IMG/VR virus record: IMGVR_UViG_3300008110_000654
Location: 1-31,244 of that record
Source: a virus
Length of the DNA stretch: 31,244 bases
Strand: one strand, 5' to 3'
The notes under the pieces were generated by a model. The model ran no database searches. It saw only the letters and a program-made list of their open reading frames with translations, and had not been told where the DNA came from. This document shows positions 1-7,832 of this stretch, piece by piece; positions within the stretch are counted from its first letter, which is position 1; every line of letters starts with the position of its first letter. Made by a program: the position numbers and the translations under genes.

Positions 1-252
1 GCTTCGTATGGTTTGTTATTGTTAATGATAGCTGATGAAGTTGGTATGGTAGCCGATGAATTGATTGGTAATTTAGGTGATACTCATTTGTATCTTAATC
101 ATATTGAACAAGCCAAAGAACAAATAGGTAGAACTCCGTATGAATTACCAACAGTCCACGTTAGAGATGGTATAGAATCATTTATGCCGGGCGATATAAT
201 TATTGAGAACTACCAATACCATCCAACAATTAAAGCACCATTGAGTAATTAG
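1..252 (+). CDS. thyA: Thymidylate synthase, C-terminal part (partial)
   Basis: The frame is open from base 1, so the 5' end lies outside the window; 83 residues are visible. They match the C-terminal third of ThyA: ASYGLL, then GDTHLYLNH (the loop that contacts dUMP, with the conserved His and Asn), and the terminal YHPTIKAP that closes over the substrate in this family. ThyA makes dTMP from dUMP with methylene-tetrahydrofolate and is common in large phages that build their own nucleotide pools. Nothing looks broken in the visible part. The family call is firm; that it is a phage rather than a host copy is inferred from the neighbourhood. Confidence 0.95.
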   Translation, partial: ASYGLLLLMIADEVGMVADELIGNLGDTHLYLNHIEQAKEQIGRTPYELPTVHVRDGIESFMPGDIIIENYQYHPTIKAPLSN

Positions 253-327
253 TGACATAATTCGAAAATAAATTATATTTATAGTAGTTAATTGGTTATA
301 TATTTTAAATTTAAAACCAATAACAAA

Positions 328-636
328 ATGGCAGCAAGAAAATCAACGGTTGTTGAAAGTGTGGCAGGAACTATAAAACCACCTATATCTTTTAAAGAAT
401 TCTCAAAAGATCCTGTTAAAGGATTATTATTTATTGTTTTGATTGCAATAGGATATCTTTATGTTGATATTAAAATGTCAAATAAAGAAATTCAAACAAA
501 GCAAGATGCTACCATACAACGATATGCAGCAAAAGTAGATACACTACAAAATCAGGTAAACATACTTATCCAACAAGCCGCATCATCACAGGCAAAAATG
601 GAAGTATTAGAATCATTAAAACAAATACCTAAATAA
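328..636 (+). CDS. Small membrane protein with coiled coil (inner-membrane spanin-like)
   Basis: 102 residues starting at the ATG at 328, which has the A-rich upstream context usual here; an in-frame TTG at 292 is less likely. Residues about 30-46 (GLLFIVLIAIGYLYVDI) form one transmembrane helix; the rest is a charged, Gln-rich coiled coil (KVDTLQNQVNILIQQ). A single N-terminal anchor plus periplasmic coiled coil, placed 2 nt before a small lipoprotein gene, is the layout of an i-spanin/o-spanin pair. Sequence alone does not prove this; other small phage membrane proteins look similar. Confidence 0.6.
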   Translation: MAARKSTVVESVAGTIKPPISFKEFSKDPVKGLLFIVLIAIGYLYVDIKMSNKEIQTKQDATIQRYAAKVDTLQNQVNILIQQAASSQAKMEVLESLKQIPK

Positions 637-638
637 AA

Positions 639-983
639 ATGAGAATAGTATATATCATATTATTATTTTTTATGTATTCTTGCACATTGAGTATAGGACA
701 ACAACAAGATGAGCAGGCTAAAAAGGAAATGGAATATCAGGAGCTATTAAAAAAAGCAAAAGAGAGTCAGGCTAAAAGTCAACTTGCTATAAAAGCGGCT
801 GATCAACAAACCACAAAAACTATACAAAAGGCTGCAAGTACGATAACTAATTTGAAAGAAGAAGTAAAAGAATTAAAACAAGAATTAAATGAAAAAAGTG
901 AAAAATTGGATTCTGTTAACAATACTAATAATGGTATCAAATTTGAGTTACGCCCAATACCCGATAGTAAAGAAAATAGGTAA
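639..983 (+). CDS. Small lipoprotein with coiled coil (outer-membrane spanin-like)
   Basis: 114 residues. The N-terminus (MRIVYIILLFFMYSC) is a short hydrophobic signal ending at a Cys in a lipobox-like setting (MYSC), so a lipid-anchored periplasmic protein is expected. The remainder is Lys/Glu/Gln-rich and strongly coiled-coil (about residues 25-95). It starts 2 nt after the preceding membrane protein stops. The last 95 nt are also read in the +1 frame as the start of the next gene, an Rz/Rz1-like economy. Function as o-spanin is inferred. Confidence 0.6.
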   Translation: MRIVYIILLFFMYSCTLSIGQQQDEQAKKEMEYQELLKKAKESQAKSQLAIKAADQQTTKTIQKAASTITNLKEEVKELKQELNEKSEKLDSVNNTNNGIKFELRPIPDSKENR

Positions 984-1314
984 CGATTCCGTTATCTTAA
1001 TTACTTTGAAGCAGGGTAATGATATTAATAAAAAATTTGATGATAATAATTTATTAATTGGAAAGTTGTCTGATACCATTTCTACACTAAAAATGGATGT
1101 TAGACAATTCAAAGGATTATCGGATAGTTTATCATTTAAAAATATCAGAACACAATCCGTTTCTGATAGTTTTAAGTATATGTATGAACAGAATAAGATA
1201 ATCTATTTGGACAGAGAAAAATTTTGGGATAAAAACTTTAAAAGAGAACAAAGGTTATTTGCAATAAACGGAACAGCATTGGTTTTATTATGTATGTTGT
1301 TAGCATGGTTATAA
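889..1314 (+). CDS. Secreted/membrane-tail protein overlapping the lipoprotein gene
   Basis: 141 residues. Starts inside the upstream lipoprotein gene, in the +1 frame, with a 95-nt overlap. The N-terminus is a clean signal peptide (basic MKKVKNW, hydrophobic ILLTILIMVSNL, then SYAQ as a plausible cleavage site). The middle is polar with SDTIS/SDSLSF repeats, and the extreme C-terminus (ALVLLCMLLAWL) is a transmembrane helix. So it is probably exported and tail-anchored in the inner membrane, with its body in the periplasm. The signal peptide is encoded entirely within the overlap. I do not recognise a family; position argues for lysis or an envelope role. Confidence 0.6.
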   Translation: MKKVKNWILLTILIMVSNLSYAQYPIVKKIGNDSVILITLKQGNDINKKFDDNNLLIGKLSDTISTLKMDVRQFKGLSDSLSFKNIRTQSVSDSFKYMYEQNKIIYLDREKFWDKNFKREQRLFAINGTALVLLCMLLAWL

Positions 1315-1350
1315 GAAACTATAATAATTAACAATTAAAAAACAAAAATT

Positions 1351-1653
1351 ATGGCATTTTCAGATTTATTTAAAGATGACAACAACATAAATGAAAAATC
1401 TGTTGTTGGGTTTACCGCATTCTTATGCATGGTTACCGCTTTGGTAGTTGATTTAGTAACCGGTTGGTTAGGTAGAGAACTATTAATTAATGAGTTTATT
1501 TTTAACGGATTTCTAGTAATCACTTTGGGTGCATTTGGAATTGCATCTATTGACAAGTACACAAATAGAAAAGCCGAAAACGAAAAAACTAAAATGGAAA
1601 TTGAAGCTGGTCCACAAGAACCATCGCCTTACAAAGATGAAGAGTTGGGATAA
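1351..1653 (+). CDS. Two-helix membrane protein, holin-like candidate
   Basis: 100 residues. Two hydrophobic segments, about residues 20-40 (VGFTAFLCMVTALVVDLVTG) and 47-68 (FIFNGFLVITLGAFGIASI), are joined by a short loop and followed by a charged tail rich in Lys/Glu/Pro. Small size, two helices, a charged C-terminus and location just after spanin-like genes fit a holin; no catalytic motif is seen. The start ATG is preceded by AAAACAAAAATT, the usual A-rich leader. No endolysin gene is visible in the window, so the role remains an inference. Confidence 0.5.
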   Translation: MAFSDLFKDDNNINEKSVVGFTAFLCMVTALVVDLVTGWLGRELLINEFIFNGFLVITLGAFGIASIDKYTNRKAENEKTKMEIEAGPQEPSPYKDEELG

Positions 1654-1734
1654 TACTTAACAAATTGATAATATAGGTTTCATCCATTTAAAGAAAAAGT
1701 CTCATAATTATTTTCGAACTAACTTAAATAATTT

Positions 1735-3984
1735 ATGAGACTTTTTTTTATTTTATTACTATTACCATTTGTAACTCATTCGCAAGACACTCTATTTTCA
1801 AAACAACTATCAACGGTAACAATCCGTTCAACCGGTAAGAAATCTACCGAAGCAGCTGTAATAACTACAATTCGTAATTCATCTGTAGTTTCGGATGGAG
1901 TATCGGTTGAATTTATTAAAAAGACACCCGATAGAAATGTAGGTGATGCACTTAAAAGAGTGAGTGGTGTTACAATACAAAACGATAAGTTTGTATTAGT
2001 AAGAGGTTTGGCAGACAGATACAATTCTGCATGGTTAAATAAAACCCCACTACCATCAACGGAACCTGATAGAAAATCTTTTTCCTTTGATATAATCCCA
2101 ACATCATTAATTGATAATATTATTGTTTCCAAATCGGCAGCAGCAAACCTACCGGGTGATTGGTCAGGCGGATTGGTTCAAATTTCAACAAAGGATGTAT
2201 CCGATAACTTTTTTAATATTTCATTGGGAAGTGGTTGGGGTTTGGTTTCAACTTTGAAAAGTTTCAAGTTAGTTCAAGCTACCGAATTCCCTTCCACATT
2301 CCCATCTACTTACAAATACCGAATTAGTGGAAATGGTGATAAGAGGTTATATACAAAGCAATTTAACAATCCGGATGTTAATAATTTTACATCAATTCCA
2401 AACTTAAATGGTGGCCTTTCATTTGGATATAAAAGAGGTAAATGGAATGGATTATTAAGTTCCACAATCAGAAACACATATACTCTCAATTATATTGATA
2501 GAAAAGATTATCAATCATCAACTGAATTAGCATACGATTATAAAGATACTCTATTTACAAAAAGATTTTCCGCAAATGGACTTGTTAACTTAACTTATTT
2601 GGGTGATAATCGATATAGTTGGAAAACATTAGTAAACTACCAAACAGATGATACATATCTAACCCGTAATGGTGATAATTTTGATAATGTTCAGAATGTT
2701 AGGAGCACTTCATCTAATCACCTTAATACAATTGTTATTAATTCACAATTTGATGGTAAGATTAAAACTTTAGATTTTAATTTAGGATACAATTATATTT
2801 TCAGACAACAACCTGATTATAGAGTTAATCCAATTACAAAATCATTAGGTATCAACGAACCTTACGCAACTGCATGGAGAGATACATATCGTTTTTGGAG
2901 TGTGATGGATGAGAATTCTTTCAATGGTAACATCAATAAAGAATTTGGTAAGATTAAAATGGGTGGTAGTTATCTAAAAAAGATTAGAGGATTTAATGCA
3001 AGAGTATTTCGATATCAATCAACCGATATGATGGATGAAATTACAAACAATACTGATAGATATACTGCTGATTTTGATTTAGGTTCTCTTTATTCAATGT
3101 ATGAAAATGAATTTGGTAAATGGAAATTAAATACCGGATTGAGAGGTGAGTATAACCTATTTGATGTAGCAACTGCAGATTTTAGTGGACAGAAAGTAAA
3201 TGTGGATAGAGAGTATTTAGACCTTTTACCTTCACTTAACCTTTCATACAACGAAACTAAAACAAAGTATAGATTTTCGGTAAGTAAAACATTGGCAAGA
3301 CCGGAGTTTAGAGAGGTAGCAAATTTTGCCTATTATGATTTTGTAAGAAACGCACAAATTTTAGGTAACTCAAAGTTAGAAAAATCTGACATATATAATT
3401 TAGACCTCAAATACGAATGGTATCCAAAAGCAGGTGAGAATGTTTCTGTTTCTTTATTCGGTAAAAACTTTATTAAACCAATTGAACAAATTGTAGCAGA
3501 TGGTTCGGTTCCATCAAACTTATTATTAACTTACACAAATCCCAATTCGGCTATTCTATATGGTGTTGAATTGGAAGTTCGTAAAAAGATAAATGATTGG
3601 GTTGATTTCTACACAAACCTTTCAGTAATGAATTCGGAAGTAGAGGTAAATGATATTAAAAGACAATTGCAGGGGCAATCAAACTATGTGTTAAATGGTG
3701 GAGTGAATATACACAAAAATAAAAATACCATAAACATAACCTACAATAGAGTTGGAGATAGAATATCAGCAGTAGGATTTCAGGGTTATCCGGACATCTT
3801 TGAAAATAGTAGAGATGTATTGGATATAACTCTTTTACACAAATTAAATAAAGGTGAAATAAAATTGGCAATGGGTGATGTATTTGCGCAACCATCAATC
3901 TATTACCAAAAGTTACAAAACCGAAATTTGATAAAAACAAACAACGAACAAACGATTTCATTAACATTAAATTTGAATTTATGA
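1735..3984 (+). CDS. TonB-dependent outer-membrane receptor
   Basis: 749 residues. Signal peptide MRLFFILLLLPFVTHSQD, then TVTIRS, which could serve as a TonB box. A plug domain follows at about 45-160, with DVGDALKRVSGVTI-type and FVLVRGLADRYN sequences, then IDNIIVSKSAAANLPGDWSGG and VQISTKD, the usual plug end. Residues about 165-749 are alternating aromatic/polar beta strands of a 22-strand barrel. Bacteroidota homologues often carry an extra N-terminal carboxypeptidase-like domain, absent here. Such receptors import large or scarce substrates using TonB energy. The stop overlaps the start of the next gene (ATGA), so the pair is coupled. No frameshift is seen. A receptor in a phage-like region is unusual; the substrate cannot be told from sequence. 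Confidence 0.93.
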   Translation: MRLFFILLLLPFVTHSQDTLFSKQLSTVTIRSTGKKSTEAAVITTIRNSSVVSDGVSVEFIKKTPDRNVGDALKRVSGVTIQNDKFVLVRGLADRYNSAWLNKTPLPSTEPDRKSFSFDIIPTSLIDNIIVSKSAAANLPGDWSGGLVQISTKDVSDNFFNISLGSGWGLVSTLKSFKLVQATEFPSTFPSTYKYRISGNGDKRLYTKQFNNPDVNNFTSIPNLNGGLSFGYKRGKWNGLLSSTIRNTYTLNYIDRKDYQSSTELAYDYKDTLFTKRFSANGLVNLTYLGDNRYSWKTLVNYQTDDTYLTRNGDNFDNVQNVRSTSSNHLNTIVINSQFDGKIKTLDFNLGYNYIFRQQPDYRVNPITKSLGINEPYATAWRDTYRFWSVMDENSFNGNINKEFGKIKMGGSYLKKIRGFNARVFRYQSTDMMDEITNNTDRYTADFDLGSLYSMYENEFGKWKLNTGLRGEYNLFDVATADFSGQKVNVDREYLDLLPSLNLSYNETKTKYRFSVSKTLARPEFREVANFAYYDFVRNAQILGNSKLEKSDIYNLDLKYEWYPKAGENVSVSLFGKNFIKPIEQIVADGSVPSNLLLTYTNPNSAILYGVELEVRKKINDWVDFYTNLSVMNSEVEVNDIKRQLQGQSNYVLNGGVNIHKNKNTINITYNRVGDRISAVGFQGYPDIFENSRDVLDITLLHKLNKGEIKLAMGDVFAQPSIYYQKLQNRNLIKTNNEQTISLTLNLNL

Positions 3985-5177
3985 GAAAATTATTAGGGAT
4001 TATTTTAGTATTAGGGTTATTCAGCTGCAAAAAAGAATTAGGTGGCACAGATGAACCAATAAATGTTCCAACTACAACAACATTAAGTGGGAACATTAAT
4101 ACAACAACAACTTTAACATCGGATAAAGTTTGGACATTAAAAGGTTATGTATATGTAACCGATGGAGCAAAACTTATAATTCAGCCAGGAACAACAATCA
4201 TATCTGATATTGCAGAAAAGGGAGCATTGTGTATCGAAAGAGGTGCACAAATAATTGCAGAAGGAAATGCAACAAAACCAATTGTATTTACATCAGGTAG
4301 AGCAAATGGTGAGAAAGGACCCGGCGATTGGGGTGGTATTGTAATTTTAGGTAGAGCAAAAACTAATAGAACAGCAGAACCAACTATTGAAGGTGGCATT
4401 GGTAGACCTTATGGTGGAACAAACGATTTAGATAATAGTGGTGTTCTAAAATATGTTAGAATTGAATACGCAGGTATTGCAGCATTACCAAACTCCGAAA
4501 TCAATGCACTAACATTAGGTGGAGTTGGTAGTGGAACAATCATTGAGAATGTTCAAACTATCTACGCTAACGATGATGCATTTGAATTCTTTGGTGGAAC
4601 TGTAAATGCTAAAAATCTATACGCATACGCAACCGCAGATGATGATTACGATTTTGATTTTGGATTCACCGGAACAATTACAAATGGTGTAGCAAAGAGA
4701 GACCCACAATTTGTAGATAATGGTGATGCTGGAAATGGTGTAGAATGTGATAACGATGGAACAGGCTCACCTGCACAACCGTATACACATCCAAAACTTT
4801 ATAACATGATTTTAGTTGGACCGAATGTATCTACTGCATTAGCAAACCACAATTTAGGTTTGAGATTTAGGAGAGCAACTCAATTCACAATGAAGAATAG
4901 TGTAATTTGGGGTTGGATGAAAGGTGGTTTAAGTTTGGAAAGTAACGAAACTGCAGGATTCGTAAAAGATGGAGTTTCCGTATTTGAAAATAATTCGGTA
5001 GGAACATTTAATCCTAGTCTAAACTTTATCAGTAAAGCAACTACAATCCTAACAAATGACCAATTGAAAACATTAGCACTTTCAAAAGCAAATAAAGAAA
5101 TAGATGTGGTGATACCAGAATTGGATAAACCAATATGGATAAATGGGTGGACTAGATTTCCAACTAAAGGTAATTAA
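3981..5177 (+). CDS. Surface lipoprotein partner of the TonB receptor (beta-helix-like)
   Basis: 398 residues. MRKLLGIILVLGLFSC is a lipoprotein signal with the lipobox Cys at residue 16, followed by KKE. The body begins with a TTTT-rich linker and then repeated short strands and turns (LIIQPGTTI, IIAEGNATKPIVFTSG, WGGIVILGRA, GVLKYVRIEYAG), the look of a right-handed parallel beta-helix. Asp/Asn-rich stretches (ADDDYDFDFGF) could bind cations. It overlaps the receptor gene by 4 nt, so both are co-translated, as in Bacteroidota receptor/lipoprotein uptake pairs where the lipoprotein captures or gates the ligand. The specific ligand is unknown. Confidence 0.85.
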   Translation: MRKLLGIILVLGLFSCKKELGGTDEPINVPTTTTLSGNINTTTTLTSDKVWTLKGYVYVTDGAKLIIQPGTTIISDIAEKGALCIERGAQIIAEGNATKPIVFTSGRANGEKGPGDWGGIVILGRAKTNRTAEPTIEGGIGRPYGGTNDLDNSGVLKYVRIEYAGIAALPNSEINALTLGGVGSGTIIENVQTIYANDDAFEFFGGTVNAKNLYAYATADDDYDFDFGFTGTITNGVAKRDPQFVDNGDAGNGVECDNDGTGSPAQPYTHPKLYNMILVGPNVSTALANHNLGLRFRRATQFTMKNSVIWGWMKGGLSLESNETAGFVKDGVSVFENNSVGTFNPSLNFISKATTILTNDQLKTLALSKANKEIDVVIPELDKPIWINGWTRFPTKGN

Positions 5178-5181
5178 TAAT

Positions 5182-5207
5182 AAAAGGGAGATTTTCTCCC
5201 TTTTTTT
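5182..5207 (+). terminator. Intrinsic terminator after the receptor operon
   Basis: A perfect stem AAAAGGGAGA / TCTCCCTTTT with a 3-nt loop ends in a run of T. It lies 5 nt after the lipoprotein stop and separates this operon from the nuclease gene. Confidence 0.9.
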
Positions 5208-5228
5208 ATATTTATCAAAAAGAATTGA

Positions 5229-5825
5229 ATGAAGTCATTTTTGTTGATATTATTTTCGTTTGTATATGTATTTTCTTTTGGACAATTAAGGGATTCGGTT
5301 AGAGTAACAAATCGGGTATTTGATGTTGTATATTCTGAAAAATTACAACAACCAAAGTGGCTAGTTTACTATTCTATAAATAGACCTTCCAATGTGACAA
5401 GAAATGGTTTAGATTTCTATACAGAACCAAATATCAAAACATCAGATGGTGCCGATTACTATGCAAATGTATGGGATAAAGGACATTTGGCACCTGCAGC
5501 AACATTCGCAGATTCTGCACATCTAATGAAACAAACATTTTCCTATCTTAATTGCATATTACAACATCAAGATCTAAATAGAGGGGAATGGAGATTATTA
5601 GAGGAACAAGAACGGATGTGGGATAATGTAGAACCACTAAAGGTAAAGGTAAATATCTTTTTTGATAACACATCACAATTGTTACCAACAGGAGCAACTA
5701 TACCAGCTTTTTTTGTAAAGCACATATACTTTCAAAAATCAAATAAATGGAAGTGTTTTAAATTTAAAAATATAAAACCAACGGTCAGTTGGAAAAATTC
5801 CGAAATAGTTTGTACATCACATTAA
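5229..5825 (+). CDS. Secreted DNA/RNA non-specific endonuclease (NUC1 family)
   Basis: 198 residues with an N-terminal signal peptide (MKSFLLILFSFVYVFSFGQ). DKGHLAP at residues 83-89 is the DRGH motif with catalytic His86. LNRGEW at 116-121 supplies the Mg-binding Asn117, and LLEEQER supplies the conserved Glu of the alpha helix. Short for the family (often about 240) but all core residues are kept. The family cuts single- and double-stranded DNA and RNA outside the cytoplasm. It follows a terminator closely, so it probably has its own promoter. Roles could be nucleotide scavenging, clearing DNA at lysis or attacking rivals; the sequence cannot separate these. Confidence 0.85.
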   Translation: MKSFLLILFSFVYVFSFGQLRDSVRVTNRVFDVVYSEKLQQPKWLVYYSINRPSNVTRNGLDFYTEPNIKTSDGADYYANVWDKGHLAPAATFADSAHLMKQTFSYLNCILQHQDLNRGEWRLLEEQERMWDNVEPLKVKVNIFFDNTSQLLPTGATIPAFFVKHIYFQKSNKWKCFKFKNIKPTVSWKNSEIVCTSH

Positions 5826-5834
5826 ATTACTAAA

Positions 5835-6245
5835 ATGTTTACGCCAAATCATCTTCACTTATTAGTAAAGGGTTATCTGAAATCGCCACCAAAAAATGAA
5901 AAAATTTTAAATACGTTTTTCAAACAATTGGTAACTAGGGTTGGGATGAAGGTTGTAGCAGGACCTACATCCGTATATGTTTCCGAACCAGGAAACGAAG
6001 GAATGACGGGAACCGTCACATTAGCAACATCACACGCATCAATACATGTATGGGATAACGAAAATCCTGCTATGTTTCAATTTGACTTGTATAGTTGTTC
6101 GGCATTTACCGCAAAAGAAGTTTTGGATGAAATAGATTTGTGGTTTGGATTAGAATCTGCACATTGGGTAATGTTTGATAGAAATGGAATGCATTTTTTG
6201 AAAATAGGTAGTGGTGATATAATTAAAAAAAATGAGAAACATTAA
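5835..6245 (+). CDS. speD: S-adenosylmethionine decarboxylase-like protein (SpeD family)
   Basis: 136 residues, the usual size for the short bacterial/archaeal class. GNEGMTGTVTL at 53-63 and TSHASIHVW at 65-73, followed by FDLYSCSAF, match the SpeD core. Ser66 would become the pyruvoyl group after self-cleavage; His71 and Cys88 correspond to the processing and catalytic residues. Usual SpeD has Glu immediately before the cleavage Ser; here it is Thr65, a notable change. SpeD supplies decarboxylated SAM for spermidine synthesis; some phage homologues are reported to have shifted to arginine or ornithine decarboxylation. No spermidine synthase is visible nearby. Overlaps the next gene by 14 nt. 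Confidence 0.82.
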   Translation: MFTPNHLHLLVKGYLKSPPKNEKILNTFFKQLVTRVGMKVVAGPTSVYVSEPGNEGMTGTVTLATSHASIHVWDNENPAMFQFDLYSCSAFTAKEVLDEIDLWFGLESAHWVMFDRNGMHFLKIGSGDIIKKNEKH

Positions 6246-6744
6246 GTTTGTAGATTCAACAAAGGAATTTGATATTATAGATAAAATCGGAAACGAATTA
6301 ATCCAATCGGGTTATAACGCATCTAACTCCATTATTATAACGGTATCTACCGATTATAGTTCAATCATTGGCCAGATATTACGGCATCAATTAAGCCACG
6401 CTGGAGAGGTTGTAGATGGGTTTGGTATTGATGTACCATACCCAGATGAACAATGGGATGAGATATATCGTACCAAATTAGCAGCGGACTTACAAAATAA
6501 TTCAAAAAACGTTTATAATAAGAATATAATATTGGTTGAGGCCGGCGTAATACGGGGTGGTAATTATGAGTATGTCGTAAACTATATGAATAAATGGTTG
6601 GGAATAAATAACAATATTATAACCGTAGCTATGTTTGAAAATATAGGTTCAAAGTGGGAGAGTGATTTTGTTGGTGAATACTACGATGATACTTTTGAAG
6701 ATTTAACTTTTTGGTGGGAGAGAGAAAACAAACATTGGAAATAA
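6232..6744 (+). CDS. Unknown protein, possibly phosphoribosyltransferase-like
   Basis: 170 residues, starting inside the end of the SpeD-like gene (14-nt overlap, different frame), so the two are likely co-translated. Two hydrophobic strands stand out: SIIITVSTDYSS at about 34-45 and NIILVEAGVIRGGNYEYV at about 97-114. The second has the strand-acidic-loop-Gly-Gly-helix shape of a PRPP-binding loop (as in VLIVDDGITTG), and the aromatic C-terminus (WWERENKHW) recalls the hood region of that fold. The match is loose: the double acidic residue is missing. Treat the fold as a guess and the gene as real. Confidence 0.6.
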   Translation: MRNIKFVDSTKEFDIIDKIGNELIQSGYNASNSIIITVSTDYSSIIGQILRHQLSHAGEVVDGFGIDVPYPDEQWDEIYRTKLAADLQNNSKNVYNKNIILVEAGVIRGGNYEYVVNYMNKWLGINNNIITVAMFENIGSKWESDFVGEYYDDTFEDLTFWWERENKHWK

Positions 6745-6781
6745 TTTTGCCAATTCAAAAAGTTTCATTATATTGAAGTTT

Positions 6782-7222
6782 ATGAGAATAAAAAATTGGA
6801 ACAAATTGGTTGGTGAACGGGTTACGATATTAGGTAGTGAATTCATTATAAGTGAAGTTGAAGATATATCCACAAACTATAAAGCATCTTTTTTTGATGC
6901 ATATTCTTTAAAAAAAATATTCGATATCCTTTTATATAAAAAAGATGGTTGTTTTGATTTAAAATGCGAATTCGATATAAACAGTTTAGCAATCATACAC
7001 AATCAAGCGATTAGGGCAGTTTTAAGAAAGAATGATGTAATTACAATTAATTCATTTATAAATACGATTGTCAGAGTATTTACAAAAAATAATATAATCT
7101 ATTCATATTTTCAGTTAATTGGTGAAGCACAAAAAATAAATAAAAACAAAAATAAATTAAAGATTTCAAATGGTGGTGGTACATATGGAATACCCACCGG
7201 TAGTTTAATTTCTAAAATTTAA
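6782..7222 (+). CDS. Hypothetical protein
   Basis: 146 residues from the ATG at 6782 (an upstream in-frame TTG at 6773 is less likely). Mixed alpha/beta composition with a Lys/Asn-rich C-terminal third and a Gly-rich end (NGGGTYGIPTGS). No signal peptide, membrane helix or recognisable motif. Just upstream, TTTTG and TATATTGA spaced 19 nt resemble the local promoter type weakly, but the implied start would fall at the ATG itself. It lies in line with the preceding genes and before a small basic ORF. Confidence 0.55.
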   Translation: MRIKNWNKLVGERVTILGSEFIISEVEDISTNYKASFFDAYSLKKIFDILLYKKDGCFDLKCEFDINSLAIIHNQAIRAVLRKNDVITINSFINTIVRVFTKNNIIYSYFQLIGEAQKINKNKNKLKISNGGGTYGIPTGSLISKI

Positions 7223-7232
7223 AAATGTAAAA

Positions 7233-7385
7233 ATGAAAATTAAGGATGTAAATCGTTTTCTAACAGAAGAAACGTATGATGTAAAAATGGTAAAGCAAAA
7301 ACCAAAGAAGATGAAGGGAGAGGAGTTTCAGAAAACGGCAAAAAAACCTATGGATAAAAAGAAGTGGAAATATAAAGAGCAATAA
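7233..7385 (+). CDS. Small basic hypothetical protein (50 aa)
   Basis: Starts at ATG 7233, 10 nt after the preceding stop, and ends 9 nt before the tmRNA. The product is Lys-rich, with an acidic/polar N-terminus (MKIKDVNRFLTEETYD) and a strongly basic tail (KKPMDKKKWKYKEQ). Coding is supported by spacing and composition only. It could bind nucleic acid; no family recognised. Confidence 0.55.
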   Translation: MKIKDVNRFLTEETYDVKMVKQKPKKMKGEEFQKTAKKPMDKKKWKYKEQ

Positions 7386-7394
7386 TACTTATAT

Positions 7395-7760
7395 GGGGAT
7401 GTTTGGTATTGATTGCCATGCGAATGGTAGTACCACACGTAGTGGGATGGTTCTCCAACCACTTTAATATCGGAACAAAACAACAAACGACGAAATGTCA
7501 ACTATGACCTTCGATGACCTTATGGCCTTCGTTGGTGCTGATTACGCTGTAGCAGCCTAATCCCTCCCGCACACATTGTGGGACTTTAAAAAGAATGTGA
7601 AACCAATGTGGCGTAGGAGCCGAATCGAACTCCTACCACTGTCGGCTAACACGGTGTGAAAATGTTAGATAGGTACTTATTCCGAATAATAAGATAAACG
7701 TGTGAAACGCTGGTATTATGATTACTTGGTAAGACACGGGTTCGACTCCCGTCATCTCCA
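7395..7760 (+). ncRNA. ssrA: tmRNA (phage-encoded, about 366 nt)
   Basis: The 5' GGGGATG pairs with 3' CATCTCC (one G-U) to form the acceptor stem, and the T arm ACGGG-TTCGACT-CCCGT sits just before it, followed by discriminator A7760 and CA. Inside is a reading frame ending GADYAVAA and TAA at 7558-7560, the hydrophobic degron typical of tmRNA tags. It aligns at its start (ACA AAC GAC GAA) with the ANDE start of the E. coli tag. A hairpin TGGTT/AACCA lies just upstream as PK1 candidate. A clear pseudoknot is visible downstream: stem GTAGGAG/CTCCTAC (about 7611-7636) with loop AGCCGA pairing to TCGGCT. tmRNA rescues stalled ribosomes and tags truncated proteins. Confidence 0.93.
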
Positions 7761-7763
7761 CAA

Positions 7764-7813
7764 ATATCGCTGAAACCTGTGATAACCTTACATATCGTAG
7801 GTTTCAACGATAT
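7764..7813 (+). terminator. Long hairpin after the tmRNA
   Basis: Arms 7764-7778 and 7799-7813 (ATATCGCTGAAACCT / AGGTTTCAACGATAT) pair over 15 positions with one mismatch around a 20-nt loop. It follows the tmRNA by 3 nt and is followed by an A-rich, not T-rich, stretch. It may be a 3' processing or stability element or a weak terminator. Confidence 0.5.
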
Positions 7814-7832
7814 ATAAAAAACCCATAATATA

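Noticed and set aside
1776-2132. Minus-strand ORFs within the receptor and other genes (also 3656-4096, 26358-26759, 30537-30998)
   Set aside because: They are antisense shadows of well-supported genes, with no start context or family resemblance.
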